Assembly (NCBI GenBank): GCA_050736615.1
Contig: JBOHWL010000153.1
Span: forward strand, 1-16,744
Length of the DNA stretch: 16,744 nucleotides
From: JBOHWJ01 sp050736615
Lineage (GTDB): Bacteria; Desulfobacterota; Binatia; Binatales; Binataceae
Direction of reading: 5' to 3'
Each line of letters starts with the position of its first letter. Within the stretch, counting starts at the first letter, position 1. Below the pieces are notes generated by a model. The model worked only from the letters and a program-made list of their open reading frames with translations, was not told the origin of the DNA and searched no databases. Both the position numbers and the translations under genes were made by a program. Of this stretch, positions 7,333-15,228 are shown piece after piece.

Positions 7333-7361
7333 TAAATAGCGGGCATTCGATTGCCTGTCAA
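7333..7361 (-). promoter_or_regulatory. Housekeeping promoter of rplU-rpmA
   Basis: On the minus strand, perfect TTGACA (7361-7356), a 17-bp spacer and TATTTA (7338-7333) form a sigma70-type promoter. Transcription would start about 13 nt before the rplU ATG. This is the best promoter match on the minus strand of the window. Confidence 0.7.
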
Positions 7362-7408
7362 TGTCACGCGGCTACTCATCTTGCCAATGCCATCATCTCG
7401 CAGCGCGG

Positions 7409-7942
7409 TCAATCCAAGCCCAAACGCTCACGGCCTTCGGGCGAAATCATCTGTGGATTCCACGGCGGGTCCCATACCAGGTCAACGTTGGCCTCGGCCA
7501 CTCCCGGCAAAGTGAGCAGCTTTTGGCGGGCGTCGACCGCGATAGACGCGCCCATTCCGCAGCCTTGCGCGGTCAACGTCATCTTCACGTCAACGCGATT
7601 CGTGCCCTCCGCCACGGGTGTGATTTCCATCCCATAGACCAGGCCCAGATCAACGATGTTGACGGGAATTTCCGGGTCGAAGCAGGTCTTGAGCTGATCC
7701 CACACCATCGCTTCGAGATCGCCGCTGGTGACCGGCGCCGCCGCTTCCTCCGGCGTTTTGCCCAGTGCGTCGGCGTCGCTTGCGGCGACGCGGAAAAGCC
7801 CGCCATAGGCCGCCACCTGTAACGTATAAGTGCCGCCGAGCGACTGGGTGATAAACGCCTCGACGCCTTTTTCAAGCGTGATCCGATTCCCCAATGGAAC
7901 CTGCACCGCTTCGCAATCCCTGGTCAATTCGACTCTTTCCAT
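7409..7942 (-). CDS. sufT: Putative Fe-S cluster assembly protein SufT (MIP18/DUF59 family)
   Basis: SufT-type proteins assist iron-sulfur cluster maturation. The 177-aa product has the two-part layout of this family: an N-terminal region of about 70 residues (LGNRITLEKGVEAFITQSLGG near 17-37), then the MIP18 domain with DPEIPVNIVDLGLVYGMEI (89-107), the conserved cysteine C128 in LTAQGCGMG (123-131) and the closing VWDPPWNPQMISPEGRERLG (156-175). A GAGGAA 8 nt upstream supports the ATG at 7942. It is not beside other suf genes here; it stands alone ahead of rplU on the same strand and is divergent from the nuclease gene. A TACAAT at 7977-7972 could be its -10. Confidence 0.9.
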   Translation of the reverse strand: MERVELTRDCEAVQVPLGNRITLEKGVEAFITQSLGGTYTLQVAAYGGLFRVAASDADALGKTPEEAAAPVTSGDLEAMVWDQLKTCFDPEIPVNIVDLGLVYGMEITPVAEGTNRVDVKMTLTAQGCGMGASIAVDARQKLLTLPGVAEANVDLVWDPPWNPQMISPEGRERLGLD

Positions 7943-7971
7943 GTCGCTGATTCCTCGTGTCTATCGCATCA

Positions 7972-7977
7972 ATTGTA
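7972..7977 (-). promoter_or_regulatory. Possible -10 element for sufT
   Basis: TACAAT on the minus strand matches the -10 consensus at five of six bases and would give a leader of about 23 nt containing the GAGGAA ribosome binding site. The -35 position is poor (TGGCGC or CTGGCG), inside a CTGGC/GCCAG dyad. Support is modest. Confidence 0.3.
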
Positions 7978-8098
7978 AGGGCTAGCGCTGGCACGCGCCA
8001 GATGTTCGAATTTATGGACCCGCCACTGACTCGTGTTGCGGTGAATCGCGCGGCTCTGCTACAGCGAAGATCAGACGAAGAGCGGATGTGGCGGTGGT

Positions 8099-10018
8099 AT
8101 GGAAGCGTACTCCTGGAACAGTGGCGCGACGGCGCGCGAAAAGCTTTATCATTTTCTTGACCAGCGGCCTGGCGGCGCCGATTTTCGCGAATTGGCCGGC
8201 GTGCTCTTCAGCGGCACCGGTTCCGACCCCGAAATCAGCGCCCGCGTGATTCAAGGCCTGCTCGGTACCGATCCTAACTTCACGTTCGACGACGAGACCG
8301 GACGGTGGTCCCTGCGCAAGGCGGATTATCTGAAACTCCCGCTCGATCAGGCCCGCTATGTGGTGGTCGACCTTGAAACCGCCGCCGCTCCCACCACCCC
8401 AGGCGCGATAATTGAGATCGGCGCCTACCGCATGGAGGGGCGGCGCATCACCGATGCGTTTCAGAGCCTGGTCCGGCCGCGCATGCCGATTCCGCGCTTT
8501 GTCACCGGTCTGACCTCGATTACCAACCAGATGGTCAGCGCGGCGCCTCCGATCGAAACGGTGCTGCCGGCTTTTCGCGATTTCTTGGGCGACGCCGTGA
8601 TGGTAGCGCATAACGCGCAGTTTGATCATTCCTATCTCGACTGCGAATTCCGCCGCCTGTTCGGCCTCGGCCTGACAAATCCGGCGCTCTGCACGATCAG
8701 ATTGGCGCGACGGTTGCTGCCGGGGGTGAAACGCCGCCGGCTCGATCTGCTCGCCGATCATTTCGGCCTTTCCACTGCAGGCCGCCATCGCGGACTCGGC
8801 GATGCGCGGATGGCGGCCGAACTATTTGGGATTTTCATTGAGATGGCGGAGCGCATCGGGCTCGGCCGGCTTGACCGGCTGATCGATTACCAGCATCGCG
8901 GCACCGCTGGCCGCCGTCTCGAACGCCACGTTCCGCCTGAGGTGATCGCCGCGATGCCGCAAGCCCCCGGTGTTTACCTGATGCGCAATGAACGTGGCGA
9001 TCTCCTTTACGTTGGCAAAGCCAATCGGCTCAAACGGCGGATCGGCTCATATTTCAATAGCGGCGTAACACTTAACGCAAAGACCGCCGAGTTGATAAGC
9101 CACGTATGGTCGATTGAAACGCGCCTGACGCGTTCGGCCCTGGAAGCGGGGCTGGCGGAAGCGCGGCTGATTCGCGAACTCAAACCGCCGTACAACCGGA
9201 TGCTCAAGGCGGCGGCGCCCGCCTTTTTTGTCAAGCTCGACCTGATGGACTCGTATCCACGCCTGCGGGTGGCACGGAAGCTCAGTACCCGGCGCGGCGT
9301 GATGTATCTGGGTCCGTTCATCGGGCGGCGCAATCCCGACACTGCGGTACGCGCGCTCTCGCGCGTATTGGGCATGCGGACCTGTGCCGGCGCGCTGGTT
9401 CCCGACGACGATTTCTCGCCCTGTATTTACGGGCAGATGGGTCATTGCGCGGCGCCATGCAACTTCACGGTCTCGGCGGACGATTACGGCGAACGCGTCA
9501 GAAGCGCATTGGCTTTCCTGCGCGGCCGCGGCGGTCCGATCCTCGGTGAGCTGGCGCGCGCACGGGAGCGGGCGGCGGCCGCGATGCGCTTCGAGGAGGC
9601 GCGACGTTATCATCGCGATCTGGAAGCGCTGGCAACGCTGTCGGAACGGGCGACGCGCTTAAGCCGCGTCGTCACCGAGAACAACCTGGTCGCGGTAATC
9701 GAAGCGTCGGCGATGGCGCAGGCGCATGGCGCGGAGTGCGGTGCCAGCGAGTTAGCCACAGCGCCCGCGATTCCGACCGCTTATGTGGTGCTAAGCGGCA
9801 GGCTCGCCTTGACTCGTAACCTCGACGCGGCTGCGGCGGCGGACGAAATCGCACATTTCATCCGCGACAATTATCTAATCTATAAAATGCGTCCGGTAAC
9901 GCGCCAGGAAATCGAGCCAATGACGATCGTCGCGCGATGGCTGCGCGAGCGCGAGCAAACCGACGGCCGCCTTTTCCATATTGACGGCCCGGAGTTTGAT
10001 GCCACTACGCTCTCATAA
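8099..10018 (+). CDS. DEDDh exonuclease / GIY-YIG (UvrC N-terminal-like) fusion nuclease
   Basis: This 639-aa protein joins two nucleases. Residues 1-85 look like a small helical, possibly winged-helix, domain. Residues 86-250 are a DnaQ/PolC-epsilon-type 3'-5' exonuclease with D91 and E93 (DLET), D176 in HNAQFD, and H230 and D235. Residues 285-370 are a GIY-YIG domain like UvrC's: GVYLM (291-295), LYVGKANRLKRRIGSYF (303-319) and catalytic-type E354 before LIRELKPPYN. C429, C442, C450 and C454 follow the UvrC Fe-S cysteine spacing. A UVR-like helix (FEEARRYHRDLEAL) lies near 498-511. The C-terminal 120 residues are unassigned. The second (RNase H-like) UvrC nuclease and the HhH motifs are absent. 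Similar fusions are known from actinobacteria. The likely role is DNA repair or damage processing. It is a single gene, convergent with the amidase gene; its Shine-Dalgarno is weak. Confidence 0.9.
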   Translation: MEAYSWNSGATAREKLYHFLDQRPGGADFRELAGVLFSGTGSDPEISARVIQGLLGTDPNFTFDDETGRWSLRKADYLKLPLDQARYVVVDLETAAAPTTPGAIIEIGAYRMEGRRITDAFQSLVRPRMPIPRFVTGLTSITNQMVSAAPPIETVLPAFRDFLGDAVMVAHNAQFDHSYLDCEFRRLFGLGLTNPALCTIRLARRLLPGVKRRRLDLLADHFGLSTAGRHRGLGDARMAAELFGIFIEMAERIGLGRLDRLIDYQHRGTAGRRLERHVPPEVIAAMPQAPGVYLMRNERGDLLYVGKANRLKRRIGSYFNSGVTLNAKTAELISHVWSIETRLTRSALEAGLAEARLIRELKPPYNRMLKAAAPAFFVKLDLMDSYPRLRVARKLSTRRGVMYLGPFIGRRNPDTAVRALSRVLGMRTCAGALVPDDDFSPCIYGQMGHCAAPCNFTVSADDYGERVRSALAFLRGRGGPILGELARARERAAAAMRFEEARRYHRDLEALATLSERATRLSRVVTENNLVAVIEASAMAQAHGAECGASELATAPAIPTAYVVLSGRLALTRNLDAAAAADEIAHFIRDNYLIYKMRPVTRQEIEPMTIVARWLREREQTDGRLFHIDGPEFDATTLS

Positions 10019-10026
10019 ATGCGGAA

Positions 10027-11472
10027 TCACGCGCAGATCGGCGGCCGGCGCTCTTTCCAAGGGCGTGCTTGCTCGAGTTGCGAAGCCACCTGGATGAGCA
10101 GGTCCTCGCGCCCGAAAGCCGCGACCAACTGAACCCCGATTGGCAATCCCTGCGCACTCCAATGTAATGGTAGAGAAATCCCGGGTTGACCCGTACCGTT
10201 GTAGGCTGGCGTGAACTGGATCAGTTCCATTAGCCGCCTCCATCCGGCGCGCGGATCGTCGGGCGTGGCGACCAGTGTGCCCAACAACGGCGGCGGGGCG
10301 GCAATCGTCGGCGTCAACAGCAGGTCGAAACCGCCCGCCCACCACTGCGCCACACGGCGGCTCCAGAGCTGAAGCCAATTAATCGCCGCAAGGTATCGGC
10401 CCGCCGGCATTGTGAATCCCCGCTCGGCCACTGCCCACGTCCACAGCTCGACATCCTCCGCGGTTAGCTTTCTGCCCACCAGCGTTCCGATCTGCTCCAG
10501 CGAAAGCACCGCATGGCAGCAAACCACGTCGTCGAAACATCTGCTCAGCTCCGGTTCGTCGAGCGCCGCTGGGTGTGATGGTTCGACCTTATGTCCCAGC
10601 GATTCCAGCAGCCGCGCCACATCTTCGACGGCGGCAACGCAGTCGGGATGAAGCGTCGCGCCGTCCTTCGGCGTGCGCTTCATCAGTCCCACGCGCAGAT
10701 GGCCGGGATTGGCGCCGAGCTCGTTTACGAAGGGCCGGCTTTGGGCTGGTGCGGCGTAGGGATCGCCGGGCATATTGCCCGCGATCGCATCGAGCACGCC
10801 CGCGGCGTCGCGCACTGAGCGCGTCACGACCCCTTCGATCGCGAGTCCGTGCCAGGCTTCACCGATGTCTGGACCCAGCGAAACACGCCCGCGCGTCGGT
10901 TTCAGACCAACCAATCCGCATTCGCTGGCCGGGATGCGGATTGAGCCGCCACCGTCGTTGGCGTGCGCCACGGCGACCATTCGCGACGCCACGGCGGCAG
11001 CCGAGCCGCCGCTGGACCCGCCGGTGGAATGTTTCGGATTCCATGGATTGCGCGACGGGCCAAAGGACTCGGGCTCGGTCGTGGCGTTGAGCCCCAGTTC
11101 AGGCGTATTGGTCTTGCCCAGGCAAATAAATCCGGCCGCCTTGAATTTGGCGGCTAGGTAAGTGTCATAGGGAGCGACGAAGCGGGCATCGCGCAGCAGC
11201 TTCATCCCGCTATAGACGGGGTCGCCCGCGCAGGCGCATAACAAATCCTTCATCAGGAATGGAACTCCGCCAAACGGAGCGTTGGGTATCGAAGTGCTTC
11301 TCGCCTGCGTTCGCGCCTTATCGAAAAGCGGCGTAATAACCGCGTTGAGCTGCGGATTTATCGTTTCGATACGAGCGATCGCGGCGTCCACCAGTTCGAG
11401 TGGTGTCACATCCTTTTTGCGGACGAGTTCGGCCTGTTCGGTGGCATCGAAATTGACGAATTCGCTTTTCAT
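10027..11472 (-). CDS. Amidase signature family hydrolase
   Basis: Amidase signature enzymes hydrolyse C-N amide bonds with a Ser-cisSer-Lys triad. The 481-aa protein shows K75 in PFLMKD, the cis-serine S153 in GGSSGGSAAAVAS (151-163) and the nucleophile S177 in DGGGSIRIPAS (173-183), so it should be active. AGGGGG sits just before the ATG at 11472. The general form resembles small-molecule amidases (NylA/6-aminohexanoate cyclic dimer hydrolase-like) more than the GatA subunit, and no gatB or gatC is nearby. It is 123 bp downstream of the LLM monooxygenase on the same strand, so it may act on the same compound or be cotranscribed. A CATAAT in the gap at 11495-11500 could instead give it its own promoter. 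It ends 8 bp from the stop of the convergent nuclease gene. Substrate unknown. Confidence 0.9.
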   Translation of the reverse strand: MKSEFVNFDATEQAELVRKKDVTPLELVDAAIARIETINPQLNAVITPLFDKARTQARSTSIPNAPFGGVPFLMKDLLCACAGDPVYSGMKLLRDARFVAPYDTYLAAKFKAAGFICLGKTNTPELGLNATTEPESFGPSRNPWNPKHSTGGSSGGSAAAVASRMVAVAHANDGGGSIRIPASECGLVGLKPTRGRVSLGPDIGEAWHGLAIEGVVTRSVRDAAGVLDAIAGNMPGDPYAAPAQSRPFVNELGANPGHLRVGLMKRTPKDGATLHPDCVAAVEDVARLLESLGHKVEPSHPAALDEPELSRCFDDVVCCHAVLSLEQIGTLVGRKLTAEDVELWTWAVAERGFTMPAGRYLAAINWLQLWSRRVAQWWAGGFDLLLTPTIAAPPPLLGTLVATPDDPRAGWRRLMELIQFTPAYNGTGQPGISLPLHWSAQGLPIGVQLVAAFGREDLLIQVASQLEQARPWKERRPPICA

Positions 11473-11595
11473 AACCCCCTCCGATTACGCATTATGCGAC
11501 CCGCATCGAGAGAAAGTGTGGCGCTGTCGCCGAATCCCGCGTCCATTAAAACTGCGGACCTAAGACAAATCGCCAGAACCAGCGTGACGCACCGG

Positions 11596-12816
11596 TTATG
11601 GACGCACGCGGGTGATCGGCTGGTCCGCGATATCCGAGGCTTCTTTGCCGGCCTCGGCGCGATGCTGCTTATAGTCGCCCATCGCCTTGAGGATCGCTTT
11701 CACCGACGTTCCGAACAGCATGTCTCGCCGCTGGGAGACCCACTGATTGGAGTACTGAATCGGGTCGAGCGCACCCTGAAATTTTGGCGCGACGTAGCGA
11801 GCCCATAACTCATACGAATGCAGGGTCTTTTCGCGCGGGGCCCATTCGTGCGCCAGGATCAAAAGCCCGCCAAAGCCGCCGCCCGACGCTTCCCAGACTT
11901 CCTGCAGGCGCTTGATGGCGTCGTCGGGCGTACCGACAATCGCGCCGCCCCGTCCGACCATACGATCCACCGTCATTTCTTCGGCTGGCTGGCCGGGATA
12001 TTCCTCAAACTGCACCCGCGCGGCGAGGGTGTCGATGAAGTACTTCTGGATCCATTCATTGCCTCCTTCCCGCACGTCGCGAAGCGCCTCTTCGCGTGAT
12101 TCCGCGAGATGGACCGGAAAGACCATGCGCCAGTTGTTGCGATCCACGGTCTTGCCGTTCTCCGCCGCGATTTCCTCCGCCACCGCCCAGCGCTTGGTCA
12201 GATTGTCGAGTCCGCCTTGTGCGAAACTCGCCACCGACAGCACACCGCATCCGAGCTTGCCCGCCGCAACCATGCCGGAAGGAGAAATCGTGTTGGCGAC
12301 GAAGATCGGCATATGCGGCTGTTGATATGGCTTCACCTGCAGATGAGCGTCACGCAGTTTGAAATAAGAGCCGTCGATATTGACGTCGCCCTCTTCGGTA
12401 AACAGCCGCATCACGGCTTGCAGACCTTCGACCATGCGATCACGCTGCGTCGTGGTTTCGATTCCCAGCATGTAGGCGTCGCTGGGCAAGGCTCCAGGAC
12501 CGCATCCGAGCATCACGCGCCCGCGCGTGAGCTGGTCGAGCATCGCGAACCGGTTGGCGATATTGAACGGGTGATGATAGGGCACGCTGACCACGCCAGA
12601 CCCCAGCATGATGCGCTTGGTGCGGGTGGCGGCGACCGCCATGAAGATCTCGGGAGATGGAATGATTTCCCATCCCGCCGAATGATGCTCACCAATGAAG
12701 GCCTCGTCGTAACCGAGCTCCTCGAGCCATTCGATCAATTGCAGGTCGCGTTCGAAACAAAGCGCCGGGTTTTCACCAACGCGGTGAAACGGGGCCATAA
12801 AAATGCCGAATTTCAT
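11596..12816 (-). CDS. LLM class flavin-dependent oxidoreductase, limonene-monooxygenase-like
   Basis: This 406-aa luciferase-like monooxygenase begins MKFGIFMAPFHRVGENP and shows the bacterial luciferase/LimB-type features LGYDEAFIGEHHSAGWEI (34-51), LGSGVVSVPYHHPFNIANR and the LGCGPGALPSDAYMLG loop. Members use FMNH2 and O2 to oxidise small hydrophobic molecules. Resemblance to limonene 1,2-monooxygenases is from general memory of that family, and the substrate is not assured. AAGGAG 5 nt upstream fixes the ATG at 12816. It lies between the Rieske alpha gene (276-bp gap) and the amidase (123-bp gap), all on one strand. It has the EHHSAGW-type active-site loop, unlike the F420-type LLM protein at 5458-6486, so the two are different subfamilies. 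A flavin reductase must come from elsewhere. Confidence 0.87.
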   Translation of the reverse strand: MKFGIFMAPFHRVGENPALCFERDLQLIEWLEELGYDEAFIGEHHSAGWEIIPSPEIFMAVAATRTKRIMLGSGVVSVPYHHPFNIANRFAMLDQLTRGRVMLGCGPGALPSDAYMLGIETTTQRDRMVEGLQAVMRLFTEEGDVNIDGSYFKLRDAHLQVKPYQQPHMPIFVANTISPSGMVAAGKLGCGVLSVASFAQGGLDNLTKRWAVAEEIAAENGKTVDRNNWRMVFPVHLAESREEALRDVREGGNEWIQKYFIDTLAARVQFEEYPGQPAEEMTVDRMVGRGGAIVGTPDDAIKRLQEVWEASGGGFGGLLILAHEWAPREKTLHSYELWARYVAPKFQGALDPIQYSNQWVSQRRDMLFGTSVKAILKAMGDYKQHRAEAGKEASDIADQPITRVRP

Positions 12817-13092
12817 GCTGTCTCCTTTCCATGATGGCGCCGCGGCATTTGGAGAACCTGGCGACTGCTTTCAACCTTACGTTGCCGGCCGGCGCCGCGT
12901 AAAGAGCCGCATGCGAGACGCATTGCCGCGTTCGCCACGCATGCGTGCGGAGGCGCGGTGGAATACGAATCGCATGGTTGCTCCGCGCCCAGGGAGCTTC
13001 GCGAACGTTTCCGAATTTTTCCGGCGAGACGATAAGCTCAACCGGCTGGCCGAAGTGAGCATAGGCCGGTCAGTGCGCTAATCAGGTCGGGG
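12817..13092. other. Intergenic gap between the Rieske alpha gene and the LLM gene
   Basis: The 276 bp are GC-rich and hold no convincing gene in either direction; a plus-strand frame here is Arg-rich and has no family features. There is no clear terminator after the Rieske alpha stop. A weak promoter-like pair on the minus strand, TTTACG, 18 bp, TAAGGT, lies about 60 bp before the LLM start. A 12-bp perfect palindrome sits at 12936-12947. The gap suggests that the LLM gene may be transcribed separately. Confidence 0.4.
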
Positions 13093-14370
13093 CTAACTGG
13101 TCATCAACTCGCGGTAATGACGCCAGATACCGCGCTGCGTGGTCTCATCCGTCTCATGGCCCGCGATCACGCCGTTGCCTTCGCGGTTTTCGCGGTGCAG
13201 TCCGCGGCGCAACACCAGCCATTCATTCACGCGCGCCCGGAAGCCGAATTGATTGCGCTCGTAGGCTTCAAAATCATCGGGCGCGACGCGGCCGGCGGGG
13301 CCGTGAATCAGGTAGGTTTCGGACAGCCGGCGCTGATTTATCTCCTCGGGTGCGCCCTTGAGCAGCGTCGGATAATAGAAAATCGCGGTCTGGTCAACGC
13401 TGATCGGCTGAATCACGCGAAACTGATTGAGGATGAAAATAATATTGGGAAAAATACAGAAATGAGGAGGGCCTTCCGCGATAATTTTGCGCGCGCCTTC
13501 TGTACCGTGCCGGCGTTCCATCGCGGCGCTGTATTCCTCGAACGCCTGCTTGCTCCATCCGGGCGGTATCACGCGCCCGCCATTTTGCGTCTGCACCGGG
13601 GTCAGATCGAGTTGCGCGGAGCCATTACCGAGGTCGCGCGCGTGCGCGTCGCTGCGCTCGCCAAAGACCTCCTCGATATTAACCTTTTTGCCACGCGTCA
13701 TCATCATCATGGCGGCGTGATGCAGTATATTCGGATGATAGCCGTCAACTGAATTTTCCAGCGCCATCTTCCAATTGCCGCGATAACAATGTTTGAGCAC
13801 GCCCGCGCGCATCTCGATTTCACCCTCGGGCGACAAATTGACGAACTGATCAATGAGGCGGCAGGCGGGTCCCAATTGCTCTTCCAATGAAGGGCCATCC
13901 GCACTCATGCGCGCAAAGATGAGTCCGCGATAAGCGGCGACACGCGGAACCTTGGCAAGACCGAAATCCTCCTTGCGGAAAGACCTGTCATAGCCGGTAG
14001 CGTACGGCACGCCAACCAGGGCACCGCGATTATCGTAGGTCCAGCCGTGATAGGCGCAGCGAAACGCGTGAGCGTTGCCGCAATCGTTCTGGCATACGGT
14101 GTTGCCGCGATGCATACAGCGGTTGAGCATCAGATGGACCTGGCCATCCTCGTCGCGTGAGATGATTACCGGCTGCAATCCGATCTGGCGCGTGACATAG
14201 TCGCCCGGCTGGGCCACTTCGCTTTCATGGGCAACATAGACCCATTGGCGATACCAGATTTTCTCCAGTTCCTGTTGAAATATCGCGGGATCGTAATAAA
14301 CCCGGCCGCTGATGCGGTCGTTCAAAATCAATTCATTGTAGTTGGTTTCCGCGGATAACATCGTCGCCAT
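13093..14370 (-). CDS. Rieske aromatic ring-hydroxylating dioxygenase, alpha subunit
   Basis: This is the catalytic subunit of a Rieske non-heme iron oxygenase (425 aa), which adds O2 to an aromatic or related ring. The Rieske [2Fe-2S] ligands are C85 and H87 (CMH) and C105 and H108 (CAYH). The mononuclear iron site is D209 (bridging), H212 and H217 in the VDGYHPNILHH segment, with a third ligand probably D365 or D366. All key residues are present. A GGGAGGT 9 nt upstream supports the ATG at 14370; a second Met three codons in is possible. It is 20 bp behind the dehydrogenase gene, so it belongs to the same operon as the beta subunit upstream. No ferredoxin or reductase gene is present in the window. 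It resembles the benzoate/anthranilate-type alpha subunits, but the substrate cannot be assigned. Confidence 0.93.
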   Translation of the reverse strand: MATMLSAETNYNELILNDRISGRVYYDPAIFQQELEKIWYRQWVYVAHESEVAQPGDYVTRQIGLQPVIISRDEDGQVHLMLNRCMHRGNTVCQNDCGNAHAFRCAYHGWTYDNRGALVGVPYATGYDRSFRKEDFGLAKVPRVAAYRGLIFARMSADGPSLEEQLGPACRLIDQFVNLSPEGEIEMRAGVLKHCYRGNWKMALENSVDGYHPNILHHAAMMMMTRGKKVNIEEVFGERSDAHARDLGNGSAQLDLTPVQTQNGGRVIPPGWSKQAFEEYSAAMERRHGTEGARKIIAEGPPHFCIFPNIIFILNQFRVIQPISVDQTAIFYYPTLLKGAPEEINQRRLSETYLIHGPAGRVAPDDFEAYERNQFGFRARVNEWLVLRRGLHRENREGNGVIAGHETDETTQRGIWRHYRELMTS

Positions 14371-14390
14371 CGCCGGTTTACCTCCCGCGC

Positions 14391-15209
14391 TTATTCGCTT
14401 CGGTTCCGTTCCAGCAATTTCTCGATAAGCTGCTGGGTCATTGCGGCTCCCGGTAGCCCTAATCCCAGTTCATGCGCGCATTCGAGCGCCAGTGCAAGAT
14501 CCTTGAAAAAGAGACGGCCCGTTTCCGCCGGCGGACGATGCTTGACCCAATTATCGGCAATTCTGCTCTGTGCGCCGCCCGCGCGGACGATCGCCTGCAG
14601 CAGCATGGGATCGACGCCCGCCCTGTTACCCAGTAGCATGCCTTCATGGGCCGCCAGAATGTTGAGGCTGATGATCACCTGATGGGCGAGCTTGGCGGTC
14701 ATGCCGGCGCCGACCGGGCCGACATGGAAAATAGACTTGGAATTGCCCGACGTCTCGAACAGCGGCCGGCAACGCGTGACCGCATCAGGCGAGCCGCCAA
14801 TCATGTAGCAGAGCGTACGCGTCCGCGCGCCATGCGGACCGCCGCTCACCGCCGCATCAATTACGATGACGCCGCGCGCAAAGCCGCGCTCGGCCAGTTT
14901 GCGCACCGTCGCCGGGAGGATGGTGCTGTGAAGCGCGATTATCGTTCCCGGCCGCGCGCTTGCGAGCACGCCGCCGTCGCCCAACACGACGGCCTCGACC
15001 TGCGCGTCATCGACCACGATTACTTCGACGATTTCGGCGTGCGCCGCAACCTCGGCGGGCGTGTGGGCGACCTTGGCTCCGAGCCCCGCCAACTCCGCCA
15101 TCGGTTCGGGTCGCAAGTCATGAACGATCAGGTCAAAGCCGCCCGCGGCCACGTTGACCGCCATGGGCTTGCCCTGTTCGCCCAATCCGATAAAGCCGAC
15201 GTTGGTCAT
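14391..15209 (-). CDS. NAD(P)-dependent beta-hydroxyacid dehydrogenase family oxidoreductase
   Basis: This 272-aa protein belongs to the 3-hydroxyisobutyrate / tartronate semialdehyde reductase family. It starts with the Rossmann motif VGFIGLGEQGKPMA (4-17), has the substrate-binding AAVSGGPHGARTRTL (119-133) and the catalytic lysine K173 in GPVGAGMTAKLAHQ. Where GarR-type enzymes have KLANQ, this protein has KLAHQ, so a normally conserved Asn is His. The frame extends 30 codons upstream, but the ATG at 15209 is chosen because the nucleotide-binding fold begins there and it follows the 71-aa gene by 19 bp. No Shine-Dalgarno is evident. Being inside the Rieske operon, it probably oxidises or reduces an intermediate of that pathway. 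It is not the SDR type usual for cis-dihydrodiol dehydrogenases. Confidence 0.87.
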   Translation of the reverse strand: MTNVGFIGLGEQGKPMAVNVAAGGFDLIVHDLRPEPMAELAGLGAKVAHTPAEVAAHAEIVEVIVVDDAQVEAVVLGDGGVLASARPGTIIALHSTILPATVRKLAERGFARGVIVIDAAVSGGPHGARTRTLCYMIGGSPDAVTRCRPLFETSGNSKSIFHVGPVGAGMTAKLAHQVIISLNILAAHEGMLLGNRAGVDPMLLQAIVRAGGAQSRIADNWVKHRPPAETGRLFFKDLALALECAHELGLGLPGAAMTQQLIEKLLERNRSE

Positions 15210-15228
15210 GGTAGCGTACGTGTGCGGG

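Noticed and set aside
8012..8788. 258-aa minus-strand frame opposite the fusion nuclease
   Set aside because: It overlaps the exonuclease domain whose catalytic motifs are all present on the plus strand; the antisense product has no recognisable motif.
10019..10026. Only 8 bp between the convergent nuclease and amidase stop codons
   Set aside because: Tight convergent ends are common; I found no bidirectional terminator and no other structure there.
12936..12947. 12-bp perfect palindrome CACGCATGCGTG
   Set aside because: A few perfect 12-bp palindromes are expected by chance in a window of this size, and it is not tied to a promoter.
12803..13081. 92-aa plus-strand frame in the LLM/Rieske gap
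   Set aside because: Its start overlaps the first codons of the LLM gene on the other strand, composition is Arg-rich and there is no ribosome binding site; not supported as a gene.
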